Source: Piromyces finnis
Taxonomy: Eukaryota > Neocallimastigomycota > Neocallimastigomycetes > Neocallimastigales > Neocallimastigaceae
DNA: 64,000 nucleotides
Direction of reading: 5' to 3'
Assembly: GCA_002104945.1 (NCBI GenBank)
Contig: MCFH01000023.1
Coordinates: forward strand, 496,001-560,000
The first letter of the stretch is position 1; each line of letters begins with the position of its first letter. Shown here piece by piece: positions 17,879 through 31,344 of this stretch. Below the pieces are notes generated by a model. It was not told the DNA's origin. It saw only the letters and a program-made list of their open reading frames with translations, and searched no databases. The position numbers and the translations under genes are program-made.

Positions 17879-19662
17879 TATATTTTCTCTAGCGTATATA
17901 ATAATTATTAAATTTAATTTTTAATATTTTTATATATTTATAATAACTGGATCATAACAAATAATAGAGCAAAAAAGAAGAACTCTAAATCATATTTTTG
18001 ATATAAAAGTTCTTATTATTCAATAGAACATATTTATAAAATAATAGGATAACTAAAATTTTTTCATCATTTAAATAATAATATAAATACAATAAAATTT
18101 CATTTTATAAATATTATTCCATTTTTATATACATTATGCTATTTAGAGTTTATATATTTATTTTTTTTATGGTTGATCTAGGCTCAGTAATTTTATTAGA
18201 CTGACCTCAATTTGAATTGAGAAGGATTATTATGGAATAAATTGGTTGATAAACCTTAAACATTTTATATATATATAAATGGCAATATATATTTATGTTG
18301 TTTTACTTTTTATAATTGAACTTTATTTTTTATTATAATAATTTATAATATACCTCTTTGTATTAAAATATATATATTATATATAATATGATGATTTTCA
18401 ATTGGGATTAATTAATTTTTTTACTTTTAAAGTTATATTAAAAATAGTTAAATTACCTTATTTAAAACTGTGTGTAGATTAAAATTTCTATGAAATGATT
18501 GATGAAGAATTAATAATAAAAAGTACAAAAAAAAAAAAAAAAAGAAAAAAAAATATAGAACAATTTAAGTTAATAGTAAACTACAGTTGCGCATGTTAAA
18601 AACAAAGTAAAACAAAACAGAATATTAATATGAATTATTATTATGTAAATAATATATTTTTATATTATGTAAAAGATATTAAATAAATAATAATAATATG
18701 AAAAAATAAATAAATAATAATCCTTTCTTTTAATTACTTTAATTATCTTAATTACTTTAATTTTTGATAATATATTTACTTGTAAATAAAAATAACATAT
18801 ATAAATCGTTTATTTTTTTTAAAATTATAAAAAATATATAGTATAAATAATAAAACTTTATAAATCTTTTGATTGAATATAAAGTGCTATTACTTATTAT
18901 ATCCTTTTGATATAAGTGCGTTTTTATTTACAAAAACTTCATAGTTAAAGGCTTTTTAACAAAATGAAATATAAACATAAATGTTCTATTTTCTATTTAT
19001 TAATCATTGTAATTAATTAATTATAATATATATAAACATATATTCAATTCAAATTTTAATGTATATACATGTACAATAATTTATTGTTTAATTAAGGAAT
19101 AAATTAAATTTTTTTTAAATTTTTGTAATTTATTATATATAAACAATAAATAAGTTAATATATTATATGAAGAAAATAATATATATTATAATAATTTCTT
19201 AAATTAGTATTTTTTTAACTATAGTTCAGTTTTTGTATAGTTATATATAACAATAATTTATAATATTATATTAGAGTATAGTACTTAATATATTTGCCCT
19301 AATACTAATGGATTAAATAAACAAGATATATAAATAAATGAAATTAAATAAGTAACTTGATAAATATAAATGAATGAATGAATAAATAAATAGTTTATAT
19401 ATTTAAATAAATAGGTAATTAATAATATAAATTAAATAAATATTTAAATAATCAAAATAATAAATGAATAAATAATTAAATATATAAATAAATAATAATT
19501 AGATTATATGGATGAATATAATTCAATTAATTTTAACTATAATAAGTATTAATAATTGAAAATTTTACGAAGATATATAAATAGTATTTTCTTTTACTTT
19601 TTATTGTTTATAATTTTTTTATAAAAAATTAGATATTTGTAATAAACAAATAATAAATAACA
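17879..19662. other. Intergenic region upstream of calmodulin
   Basis: Mostly A/T. A short island near 18175-18221 is richer in G+C and can fold into two hairpins (listed separately). Multiple AAAT-type repeats occur near 19370-19500. No gene is seen. Confidence 0.6.
18181..18221. repeat. Two adjacent inverted repeats, possible structured RNA or terminator
   Basis: GGcTCAGT (18181-18188) can pair with ACTGAcC around 18200-18206. It is followed by the perfect 7-bp stem CTCAATT/AATTGAG with a 2-base loop (18206-18221). The region lies about 300 bp past the WDR83 stop in otherwise featureless DNA. It may be a 3' processing element, a small RNA or chance. Confidence 0.35.
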
Positions 19663-20936
<1,274 letters not shown>

Positions 20937-21503
20937 GAAAAATATTTGAAAATAGAATTTGTAATAAGAATTAAATAAATATTTAATTCTTATTTCAATT
21001 ATTTATAATTTATAAATAACTATTAATTCAAATTCATTGTTGTAAACAAGTATAAATATTAACACAAACCATTTAACCAAAAGTAAATAAGAAATCAAAA
21101 AATAAAACAAAACAAAACAACATACGACAAAAAAAAAACATAAAAGCAAACAAACCTTAAATAAATTTATAAATAAAAAATTATAAAAAATTATTTTAAT
21201 TTTTTTAGTAAATTTATAAATTATGTGTATGTGTAAATTTGTAATTATTATGTAAAGTTGATGTTATTTAAATTATTATTGATTCAATATAAATTGAAAA
21301 AGATGATGTAGCATTTTTTATTTATTTATTTTTTTTTATTATTAAAATGATGAAAATTTTGTAAGGTTTTGCTAGTTTTGTTAAAAATTTAAAGAGTGTT
21401 ATATCAATTTTGATTATAATTTTAAAAGTAAAGCTATTAAGACTGTTTGGATTAATAAATTTAAGTCTAGGTCAGTTTAGTAAAGAAAAAAGGCGAATTG
21501 TAA
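20937..21503. other. Calmodulin 3' flank up to the LINE cluster
   Basis: AT-rich with several A/T homopolymers. A short translatable patch near 21420-21480 ends in stops and may be older LINE or flank sequence. No gene is seen. Confidence 0.5.
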
Positions 21504-23522
21504 GTGTTGATAAAATTGCATGAAGAAAGTATCAGTCTTTTCATTTCAATCCAAGAAATATGCCGTAGACGTCAATTAGATAATAAAGAGACATATTTGG
21601 CCTTTTTAGATCTCAGGAAAGCATACGATTCAGTCCCAATCGGTAATATTCTCCATAAATTAGATTGTTTAGGAATCCGAGGTAAGAGTCTACAATTTAT
21701 CAAAAATTTATATTTAACATCTAAGGCTAATGTCAAATTAGATGGACAATTCTCGAAATCTTTTGATGTGAAGAAAGGAGTCCGTCAAGGTTGCCCTCTT
21801 TCTCCTATTCTCTTTAATCTCTTTATTAATGATATATTTAGAGAGTGCGAAGATCTAGGAGTCAGTTTAGGTGACACTCGATGCTGTGGTGGACTTTTTG
21901 CAGATGATATAGTTATTTGTGCTCCAACAAGAGGATGCTTAAAAAAGATGCTTAGAAGAATTAATGAATGGGCATTGTATAATGAAATGGAATTTGGTAT
22001 CCAGAAATGTTCAACGATGGTGATTCGTCCTGAATCAATAGAAAATCAGATCAAGAGAGATCCAACATTTTACTTAGCAGGACAACCCATTCCAACTACT
22101 GATTGTTATACTTATCTTGGTGTTCCATTTGATAAGAATTTGTCCCTTAAACCAGTAATTAAAGTTCTTAATAACAAGGTTTTGAAAGGGCTTTTCTCAG
22201 TCAATAAATTCTTAAGAAATCCTAATATTCCTATTCCTTTCAAAAAACTAGTACTTAACTCACAAGTGATTAGCAGAGTTTCATACTTTGCACCATTACT
22301 TGGATCCAACAAAGCTAGGTCTAGGATTGCTCAGAAGCATGTTAACAAAGGAATACGATGGGTTGCCGGAGTTCATAAAGCTGTATCGTTTATATCTTTA
22401 TACTCTATTTCAAAAGATTTGAATATTCCTCCATTGTCAGCCAAATGTGCATTAGCTCAGGTTAGATGTTTTAACAAATGGAAAAACTCAAATTGTATTA
22501 TCTCACACCTTGTCAATTACATTCCTAAATTTAGAAAATACACGTGGTGCAAATCAAGTAGGACACTTGATAAAAAACTAAAGAAACATGGAGATGTTAA
22601 AGCAGTTAAAAACTTTTATTGGAAAGATCTCAAAGGGAATTCAATCAAAGCGCAATATTATGATGATAATAAATTTATTGAAACTAAAGATTTTATTAAA
22701 TTATGTTATGAATACCCAGAGTTTGCCTATGGCTTCTACTGGCTATTGAAAGCAAGAAGCGGATACAAGTTGGATGCTAGAGTTGCCAAAGCTGCTAAAT
22801 TTGTTGATCCAGTTTGTCCTAACTACTGTCCATGTTGCAAGTGTGGAGATCAAAGTATTAAACATTGGTTATTAGATTGTCCAACATTTAGAGATATCCG
22901 TATTAAACATTATGATTCCATAGTCCAGCTATTAAATTTTTTCAGTCAACGTAATTCCAATAGTCCTATCAATAATAATGAAATTGATAATATCAGTAGA
23001 GATAGTAATAACATTAATAGTAATAGTAACAATAGTAGTAATAACAATAGTAATAGTAACAATAGTAATAGTAACAATAGTAATAATAACAATAATAGAA
23101 ATAATAATATTAGTAATGATAGCAATAGTGAAGATAATAATTCTAATTTAGATAGTAATTTAGTTAATGATAGTAATAGTTCTAATAATCCGGTGAATAT
23201 TAATGTGTATGATTATTCTAGTGTGTGCAGTGAAATATTTAAATTCCTTCTTGGGGGAAGAAGTTTTAACAATATTAATTACAATTCAAGGGAATGGAAA
23301 GAACTTTGTAAGCGTCAGATTCAATCTGGTACTAACGAAGGAACGCCATTCTTGACGGTAACCGCGGAACTTCTAACCAAAATCATGCCTTTTGCTATTG
23401 GCCAGCAATGGTCAATGTTCAAAAGGTTTGAAGCAACATCCAAGAGCGTCAATGCTGAAGAAACAGTAAGACAGGCCAGGAGGGCCAGCGCAACCAATGG
23501 AGATCATAATTTTGTTCCATGA
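21504..23522 (+). CDS. LINE reverse transcriptase, N-terminally truncated
   Basis: 672-codon open frame whose first codons lie in flanking DNA. RT motif A is FLDLRKAYDSVP (about residues 33-44), motif B is GVRQGCPLSPILFNLFINDI, and motif C is LFADDIVIC with the catalytic Asp pair. A later YTYLGVPF is the usual motif E-like stretch. A C-terminal RVT-type zinc knuckle is CPCCKCGDQSIKHWLLDC. About 70 residues downstream of it are Asn/Ser repeats encoded by AAT/AGT-rich DNA (about 22970-23190). The frame has no stop or frameshift, unlike the neighbouring copies, so it is probably the youngest insertion. Missing the EN domain and N-terminal RT, it cannot be autonomous. Confidence 0.85.
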   Translation: MLIKLHEESISLFISIQEICRRRQLDNKETYLAFLDLRKAYDSVPIGNILHKLDCLGIRGKSLQFIKNLYLTSKANVKLDGQFSKSFDVKKGVRQGCPLSPILFNLFINDIFRECEDLGVSLGDTRCCGGLFADDIVICAPTRGCLKKMLRRINEWALYNEMEFGIQKCSTMVIRPESIENQIKRDPTFYLAGQPIPTTDCYTYLGVPFDKNLSLKPVIKVLNNKVLKGLFSVNKFLRNPNIPIPFKKLVLNSQVISRVSYFAPLLGSNKARSRIAQKHVNKGIRWVAGVHKAVSFISLYSISKDLNIPPLSAKCALAQVRCFNKWKNSNCIISHLVNYIPKFRKYTWCKSSRTLDKKLKKHGDVKAVKNFYWKDLKGNSIKAQYYDDNKFIETKDFIKLCYEYPEFAYGFYWLLKARSGYKLDARVAKAAKFVDPVCPNYCPCCKCGDQSIKHWLLDCPTFRDIRIKHYDSIVQLLNFFSQRNSNSPINNNEIDNISRDSNNINSNSNNSSNNNSNSNNSNSNNSNNNNNRNNNISNDSNSEDNNSNLDSNLVNDSNSSNNPVNINVYDYSSVCSEIFKFLLGGRSFNNINYNSREWKELCKRQIQSGTNEGTPFLTVTAELLTKIMPFAIGQQWSMFKRFEATSKSVNAEETVRQARRASATNGDHNFVP

Positions 23523-23757
23523 TAAAATTTCGATCTTTGGCTCGGTGTCCCATTGGAAGTCAAATACAATTATTATACTTTAGTATGATAGTGGCTTTCT
23601 TACTTTAATTAAAATTACTAGAATACATTATACCCAATTTTTATTCATTTGTGTTTATTTAAACATATTTTTTTTATTTTTATTTTATTTTAATTTTTAT
23701 ATTTCATGTATTATAATTTTAATTAAATTACTAATAAAGTTTAAAATATTTGATGCC

Positions 23758-23791
<34 letters not shown>
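21520..23791 (+). mobile_element. LINE copy A, 5'-truncated, with poly(A) tail
   Basis: Non-LTR retrotransposon 3' part. Similarity to copy C starts at the GAAGAAAGTATCAG around 21522 and the element ends in a 31-base A run (23761-23791). It lacks the endonuclease half and the start of the reverse transcriptase, typical of incomplete target-primed integration. I could not find a target-site duplication by eye. Confidence 0.85.
22970..23190 (+). repeat. In-frame AAT/AGT repeat coding for Asn/Ser tract
   Basis: Long run of AATAGT/AATAAC triplets inside the RT frame, encoding Asn and Ser only over long stretches. It lies after the zinc knuckle and before a conserved C-terminal region (YDYSSVCSEIFKFLLGG). 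Confidence 0.85.
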
Positions 23792-23793
<2 letters not shown>

Positions 23794-23795
23794 CA

Positions 23796-24310
23796 GTTAA
23801 TTGTTCTAATTTTTATCCATGTTGCAAGTGTGTTAAAATATCCAACATTTGTTAAGTGTTCTATATATTTTTTAATATCCATAATATATATTATTGGTAA
23901 ATGTTTTGATTTTCTCAATAATCTCTACTCTACCTCTAAAGCTCGTGCACGTTTCTTGGATATGCTTTCCAGTGAATTCCCTATCAACCGTGGTGTAAGA
24001 CAAGGATGTCCTCTTTCTCCTATACTTTTTAACCTCTTTATCAATGATATTTTAAATAAATGTGAAAGGCTTGGAGTTAGCTTAGGAAATAAACGTTGTT
24101 GTGGTGGCCTTTTCGCTGATGACATTGTTTTGATTGCTCTTAGTAAGAAGAACCTTCAAAAGATGCTCAATCTAGTCCTTGATTGGGCTAATTTAAATGA
24201 ATTGTCTTTTGGAAATAAATAAATGTGCAACTATTGTTGTTAAACCTATCAACTTTAATAGATCCCCTGGTTATGTCGACCCAACATTTTACAAAGAAAA
24301 TTTACAACTT
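23796..24310 (+). pseudogene. LINE copy B, degenerate reverse transcriptase fragment of a second subfamily
   Basis: Directly after the poly(A) of copy A is a scrap resembling the zinc-knuckle region (CCATGTTGCAAGTGTG is shared with copy A). From about 23895 an RT palm fragment follows with INRGVRQGCPLSPILFNLF and GGLFADDIVLIA. It differs clearly from copies A and C outside the catalytic motifs, so it belongs to another subfamily. The frame breaks near 24220 (stop after SFGNK). The junction with copy C lies around 24295-24330. Confidence 0.7.
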
Positions 24311-24319
24311 GAATTTCAA

Positions 24320-26710
24320 AAGAAACGATTCTTCCTCATCCAACAAGCCTGATAACTTTTCTTTTTGTTTTAGTTGGAACACCAATGAGTGGAATCACGA
24401 AAAGAGAGATAGTATTAGCTATTTCACAACTATTTTCAAACCATTGTTTTTATGTTTTCAAGAAACTGGTAATGGTTCTGGATCGAATACAGAGTATCCT
24501 TGTCGTGTTACTTTACTAAACTATAGACACTTTTTCAAGAAAGCTGATGAATCAGTTCCTGGATTGAGAGGTTTATATTTAGGTATTTACAATTTGTGTC
24601 AAGCCTCACTTGAAAACTTCTCTGGAAAGTATATTATTTCTATTTATACTTTTAGTCTTTGGAATAGATTCAAATGCTCGATTGGAAATGTTTATATGCC
24701 TCATAGTCATCACAACATCTATGTTGATCATGCAAAGTTAGAAGTTCGTTTGTGGTTATAAACTCATTCATCCCATCCATCGATTCTTGTTGGTGATTTT
24801 AATATGTCTAAAGTAAAATTATCCAACTGGTTATCATCTAATGGATTAGGAAATTGGGAAATTTTTCCACCTAAAAGTTCTCCTATTGCTTGGACTTGAG
24901 GTGATCAATCTTCCGACATCGACCATACTCTTGTCAATTCGAAGATAAAAGATCTTATTCACTCAGGATCATTTATAGATGACTTTTATCCGGTATCAGA
25001 TCATAAGCTACTCCTTATTAATGGTAAAATTATTCTTATGGAAGATTTTTCTAATGACTTTAATGTTTCTAAGAAAATTTTGAAATGGAATAGATTAAAA
25101 TGTAGGAAAAGGAATCTATTCTTAGCTATAATAAATTCAAAATTCTTTCAGCAAAACTTAACGATCCTAATGATTCTACAGATGAACTTTCTAAAGAGTT
25201 TACTTCAACTGCTTTTTCAATTACAGACAAGCTCAGTATTACTTCAATAAATAAAGTTATAAAATCTTCATTTCATATTTCACAACAAATTTTTAATCTC
25301 CAAAAAATCAAAATGAAGCTGTATAAGAGATTTAAAAAAGAAAGAATTTATGATATAGAAGAATTTATAAAAAGGATTAAAATCTACCTTAAAATCATCG
25401 ATTACATCCACAAAAGATGTAATGAGTATAGAAAAAAAGAATGTTTTCATTGGATTAAAACAGGTTGTGAGTATATGAAGAACCATAATCCTAAAAAGGC
25501 CTGGAAATGGATCAAGAAAACTGCAAAAAATTGGAAAAGATACTTTCTTTATTACTCAACCAATTAAAAATAAGAATGGAGATTTAGTTGTTGTTACGGA
25601 AGAACAACTAGTCCTTCAATTAATGATTCTAATAATGCTACAGATAATAATTCTTCTGGTAATGTCACTACAGATAATGATGCTTATGGTTTAAATTTTA
25701 TTCTTAAATTATTTAACCGTATTTGGGATGGAGACTTCCTCAGCTCATGGAATGAATTCTGTATTGTTTCTCTTCCTAAGAAGGGAGATTTGACAGATTG
25801 TGATAACTACCGAGGTATTTCACTTATCAATAATGGTGTTAAGTTGATTTCAAAAATTGTCACCGCTAGAATCTCAGAATATAGTCTAAAGAATAATTTC
25901 ATTAGACCCGAACAATTTGGTTTTCGAAAAAAGGAAGAAAGTATCAGTCTTTTCATTTCAATTCAAGAAATATGTCGTAGACGTCAATTAAATAATAAAG
26001 AGACATATTTGACCTTTTTAAATCTCAGGAAGGTATACGATTCAGTTCCAATCGGTAATATTCTCCATAAATTAAATTGTTTAGGAATCAAAGGTAAGTG
26101 TTTACAATTCATAAAAGAATTTATATTTAATATCTAAGGCTAATGTAAAATTAGATGATTAATTCTCGAAATCTTTTGATGTGAAGAAAGGAGTCCGTCA
26201 AGGTTGAACACTTTCACCTATACTTTTTAATCTCTTTATTAATGATATTTTTAAAGAGTGCGAAGATCTCGGAGTTAGTTTAGGAGGCATTCGATGCTGT
26301 GGTGGACTTTTTGCAGATGATATAGTTATTTGTGCTCCACCAAGAAGATGCTTAAAAAAGATGCTAAAAAGAGTTTATGGATGGGCTTTGTATGATGAAA
26401 TGGAATTTGTTATCCAAAAATGTTCAACGATGGTGATTTGTTCTGAACATTTTACTTAACAGGAAAACCCATTTCAACTACTGATTGCTACACTTATCTT
26501 GACGTTCCATTTGATAAGAATTTGTCCCTTAAACCAGTAAATAAAGCTCTTAATAACATGGTTTTGAAAGGACTTTTCTCAGTCAATAAATACTTAAGGA
26601 ATTCTAATATTCCTATTCCTTTCAAAAAGCTAGTACTTAACTCACAAATGATCAGCAGTGTTTTATACTTTGCACCATTACTTAGATCCAACAAAGCTAG
26701 GTCAAATCTT
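24320..26710 (+). pseudogene. LINE copy C, degenerate endonuclease-reverse transcriptase
   Basis: Reads in order through an APE-type endonuclease (SWNTNEWN near 24373; LCFQETGNG; GDFNMSK near 24795; DIDHTLVN; PVSDHKLL near 24990), a helical linker (25040-25570), then RT. The RT part has DNYRGISLIN, RPEQFGFRKK, LRKVYDSVP, GVRQG and GGLFADDIVICA. Several stops (for example 24760, 24898 and around 26136) and frameshifts make it dead. From about 25930 it is closely related to copy A at DNA level. It stops abruptly near 26706 (AACAAAGCTAGGTC), before the zinc knuckle, so it is 3'-truncated or interrupted. Confidence 0.75.
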
Positions 26711-27471
26711 TCATGATATTATATTTAATTTTGACATGTTTAAGTATTTCATTCTTTTTTTAAAATTATTATTATTTCATATAGGGCATACTAACTAATT
26801 AAGAAATTATATATTTTCTGTTATTTAATTTTATGGTATAATTTTAATAACATTTAACATGGAAGCGAAAAAGGCATAAATGTACTTAGAATTATTATAA
26901 ATATTTATATATAAATCAAGGGAAATATGATGATAATGACATACTACTTAAAGTATTTGCATTATTTTAATTATATTAAGATAATTAAAATGATCGATTA
27001 AGGTTAAAGAAACATTCAAAAAAGCTAATGTCGATGAAATTGTATAATAAGTATTACCAATAATAATTTAAAAGTCTTATTAAATTATTGTTATTATATT
27101 ATATATTATATATTCTGTAAATATTAATTTAATTAGTAAATTTTTAATTTTATCTTTGCTTACTAAAACATTTATATATATGCCTAAGACCAGCATTCCA
27201 TTTTGAAATTTTTTATTAATATTTACTAATGATTATACTCTTTCAATTTAAACAATTAATTCTGTAATAATTTTTGTCTCCAAATAAATTTGAAATTTTT
27301 AATAAAATTAAAATTGAAGAGAACATAAATATATTAAATTACTACATATTTACTCGTGATCAAACAATTTATATTATTTAAAAGATTTTTACAACCAATA
27401 AGTATTGAATATTTATGTATATTTTTTTTTTAAATTTGACTTTGATAGATATTTAAAATTTAAAGAGTATA
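26711..27471. other. Spacer between LINE cluster and GRC3, with possible exon remnants
   Basis: Mostly A/T. Two short segments, 26923-26952 (KYDDNDILLK) and 27003-27047 (VKETFKKANVDEIV then TAA), look like exons joined by a GT...AG intron in matching phase. They could be the 3' end of a small gene or a relic cut off by the retrotransposons. I do not recognise the product. Confidence 0.25.
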
Positions 27472-29702
27472 ATGAGTAATCAGGCAAAAACAGGGGAGAA
27501 GAGAAAACAGAGACGTAATTATATATATTAAAAATGAAATTCTAATTTTAAAAAATCATATTAAATCACATATTAAACATGTATTAATGATTATTTTATA
27601 ATTTTCATTTCAATATTATTTAAAAATTTTAATATTTAACATTTCAAAAAATTAAAATCAATTTAAAAATTATTATAATTACAATTACTTTTTCTTTTTT
27701 ATAATAACAATAATGATAATAACAATAACAATAATAAATATCTATATTCTTATTTTAATAATGAAAATATATATACAAAACTATAGCTTTTGAAGATGTC
27801 CCAACAACAAATAGTTTCTCTGCTTTAAAAATGTTTAAATTAAGTAAAAGTGCATCCTCTAGTCCTGCACCGTCTACTTCAGATAATGAATATAACGATA
27901 ATTCTGATTATAATGATGATAATTATTCTGTCTTTAAACCAAATAAAACAACTGATAATTCAAACTCACAAAGTAGATTGGAAGATAATTCAAAATCTAA
28001 TAAAAAGCATCAGAAAGACATTCTTGAAAAGAGGTTAGATGTTAAAAAATAAATAACATATATATTAATTTATTAATGTTGAAGATATATTATTTATTAG
28101 TATATATAAATTTTAAGAATAAAAATAAGAATTATAAAATTATAATTTGAAATTTCAAAATTTCAAAATTTCAAAATTTCTTTTCTTTTCTCTTCTTTTC
28201 TTTTTTTTATAATTTTAAAATTTAATGTTTTAATTTCTTAATACCATTGCTCAACAATTTATTAAATAATATATTATTATTGTTATCATATTAAAATCTA
28301 TGACATGAAGATTCGATAAAAATGTAATTTCAACTTTCACACCAAACAATTCTAATGTGTTCTATTCAAATAAAAAGAATTCAAATTTAAGTATTATTGG
28401 ATTAAAAAAAGGAGAAGTAATTATAAATTATTTTATTATATTATATTATAATAAACATATATAATATAAAGACTAATTGTCGAAAAAATTAATTATATAT
28501 TAATAAAAAAACTATTATTTATTATGAATTAGAAAATTTGTTTTAAAGGTGTTGTTGCTGTAGCCTGTATATATGGTTCTTTTAGTATATATGGCCATGT
28601 TGTATCTTCTAATTCTTCTATCTCTCAATTATTTAATAAAAATATAACACAAGAAAATTTTGAAAACACTTTAAAATCATGTATAAATAACATTGCTTTC
28701 TATCCTGCATTTTCACCAAAAAGTCATGGTCTTTTGGTTATTGAATCATTACACAATTCATTAAAAACCTTCTTACCACCAAAGGTACCAGAATTTACTG
28801 AGCAAGAAGATACAAAGGAATTAGAAACTGAACTTTATGATTTAATAAAATCAGTTAGATTATCTTATGATAGATTTGATACATTGGTAGTATTAAAGAC
28901 AATGGAATGGTGTAATATTAGTGATATTGAAAAACAAATGCCTTCTTTTAAATATTTATTTAATATGAATAAAAAAGATTTTGTAAGTAAAATAATTTAT
29001 TATTATTATTATTATTATTAGCTGTTTTCTTAATAATAAAATATATAAAATAAAACATAAATTTTATTTTACAAAGACCGAGGATATGGATCAAATAATA
29101 AAATATAATATAAATCCATGTTTTGGAATTCGTGAATTTTATCCAGTAAGTACGATCTAAAATGATATATTATAGAATAATTTAATCTATATATATTTAT
29201 ATTTACTTATTATTATTATTATTATTATTTTTCTTATAAAAATTAGTTATATAAAACATATATTGGTCATACTGCTTTAAAAATCCCACCTTCATGGTTT
29301 GAAGGTGTACATCAATTTAAAAGAAATATATTATCAAATGGTAAATACCACACAGCTAATTAATATAAATTATATTTTAATTAAATGTATACATTGTTAG
29401 TAATTCATAGCTAATCATTGATTATTATTAATTGTAGATTTAAATAGTCTTCCAGTAGTTGCCATTACAGGTTCAAAAAATATGGGAAAATCAACATTTT
29501 CAAGATATATCGTAAATTCATTATTAAATTGGTAATAATAGACAATAAAGTTATATAAATATATTATTTACTTTAACTAAAGTTGATATATTAATTTATA
29601 GTTGTAATGAAGTGGCCTATCTTGAATGTGATATTGGTCAATCTGAATTTACTCCAAGTGGAATGATTTCTCTTCATATCATCTCATCACCAATATTAGG
29701 TA

Positions 29703-29751
<49 letters not shown>

Positions 29752-31344
29752 ATCATCATTATTTGTTCATTTATTATTATAAGGCAACTAATAAATATAA
29801 ATAAAATATATTTAAATTGTTAAAATAAAAAAATTAAGGTCCATCATTTACACATATTCAACAACCATATAGAAGTTTTTATATTGGTGCATCAACCCCA
29901 AAACAAAACCCAGAATATTATTTGAATTGTATAAATGAATTATATAAAACATACATGATGGAAGTTGCACATAAATCAAACACTTTTACTCCATTAATTA
30001 TTAATACTCATGGATGGACAAGAGGTATATTTATTTAATTTATAATTATACTTTTACATTTACAATAATCATTGCTTTAACATTTTATTTTAAAATAATT
30101 CAAAGGAATTGGCTTTGATTTATTAATCCAAATATTAAGAAACATAAAACCAATGTATATTTATCAATTTGCATTCCCAGAAAATTCATCAAATGCAGGA
30201 AAGAATTTACCAGATCTTTCAGAAATTGTAAATGGAGATAATAATTCACCTTATTTATGCCGTTCAATAGTTATTTATACTATTGATGAAATTAATATCA
30301 GGTAATATTAAAGATATTAAAAATATAAATTATTATTATTATTATATTATATCATTTATTAACAAATGTATACATGCATACACTTTATATATAGGCAAAA
30401 ATATAATCCAATTGAAAATCGTACTTTAAATTTACTTTCATACTTTTCTAGAGATAATAATGAATTAAATGAGATTCATTCTATATCTTCTATAAGAAGA
30501 GGATGGTGGAACTTTAGAGAAGCCTTTTCAGAAAAAATCCCTTATCAAGTTTTTTGGAGAGATGTTAACATACAGATACTCTATGCTGATGTTCCAAATA
30601 GTCAAATTCTATATGCTTTGAATGGATCTATTGTGGGATTAATATCGGATACTACACAATATAGTCGTATTGGTGTAAATAATAATCAAAATCAACCAGT
30701 ATCTGAAAAAGTAATATATAAAATATTATAATCTTTTATTTATTTTCTATTCTAAATATTAATTTATTTTTTTATTTTATTTTATTATGATATTTAATTT
30801 TTTAATATTATTATGCAAATACATATAACTTGTATAATCAATAAATTAACAATATAATATTTTTTTTTATAAAAATTATCTAAATATAAAGGCTTTGGAA
30901 CCTTATCTTCAATTAAAAATTATTTCTTCAGAACAATATATGATTGATCCATCAAGACAACAATGTGTTGGTATAGGAATTATTAGATCCATTGATCCAT
31001 CATCAGGAAAATTTTATATAATTACACCGGTTTCACAAGATGCTTTATCTCGTGTTAATTTAATTATTCGTGGAGCTAATTATGATTTACCATCATGTAT
31101 ATATATGAGTGGATTTGAGGTAATAAAATAATATATGGATATAAAAAATTATTATTTATAAGAAAATCTAAAAAAAAAAAATTATTTATTTTAAACTAAT
31201 TTTATAAACATTAATAATAATCTATAGACAAGTAAGGATGAACTTCCATATTGTACATTTACTTTAGCAGAAGGTATTGGTTCAGTTGAAAAACGTATTC
31301 GTCATACTTTACAAAGAAAGAAAAGTATGACAAATACTGATTAA
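27472..31344 (+). CDS. GRC3: Polynucleotide 5'-hydroxyl kinase GRC3/NOL9
   Basis: Nuclear RNA 5'-kinase of the Clp1/Grc3 family; in yeast and humans it acts with Las1 in ITS2 pre-rRNA processing. Thirteen exons: 27472-27514, 27787-28033, 28311-28416, 28533-28982, 29077-29145, 29247-29340, 29438-29531, 29602-29699, 29839-30024, 30106-30301, 30395-30710, 30892-31119, 31228-31344; 747 residues with phases consistent throughout. Walker A GSKNMGKST is at residues 348-356, followed by YLECDIGQSEFTPSG (family Clp1/Grc3 motif) and INTHGWTRGIGFDLL. The N-terminal beta domain has LKKGE and GVVAVACIYGSFSIYGH. Ahead of it is a Ser/Asn/Asp-rich tail of about 80 residues typical of disordered nuclear N-termini. 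The start exon encodes a Lys-rich MSNQAKTGEKRKQR, a plausible nuclear signal. Confidence 0.92.

Noticed and set aside
24225-24761. 178-codon frame treated as one gene
   Set aside because: Its first third is an out-of-frame reading of LINE copy B and the rest is the endonuclease start of LINE copy C; it is a chance fusion across an element junction.
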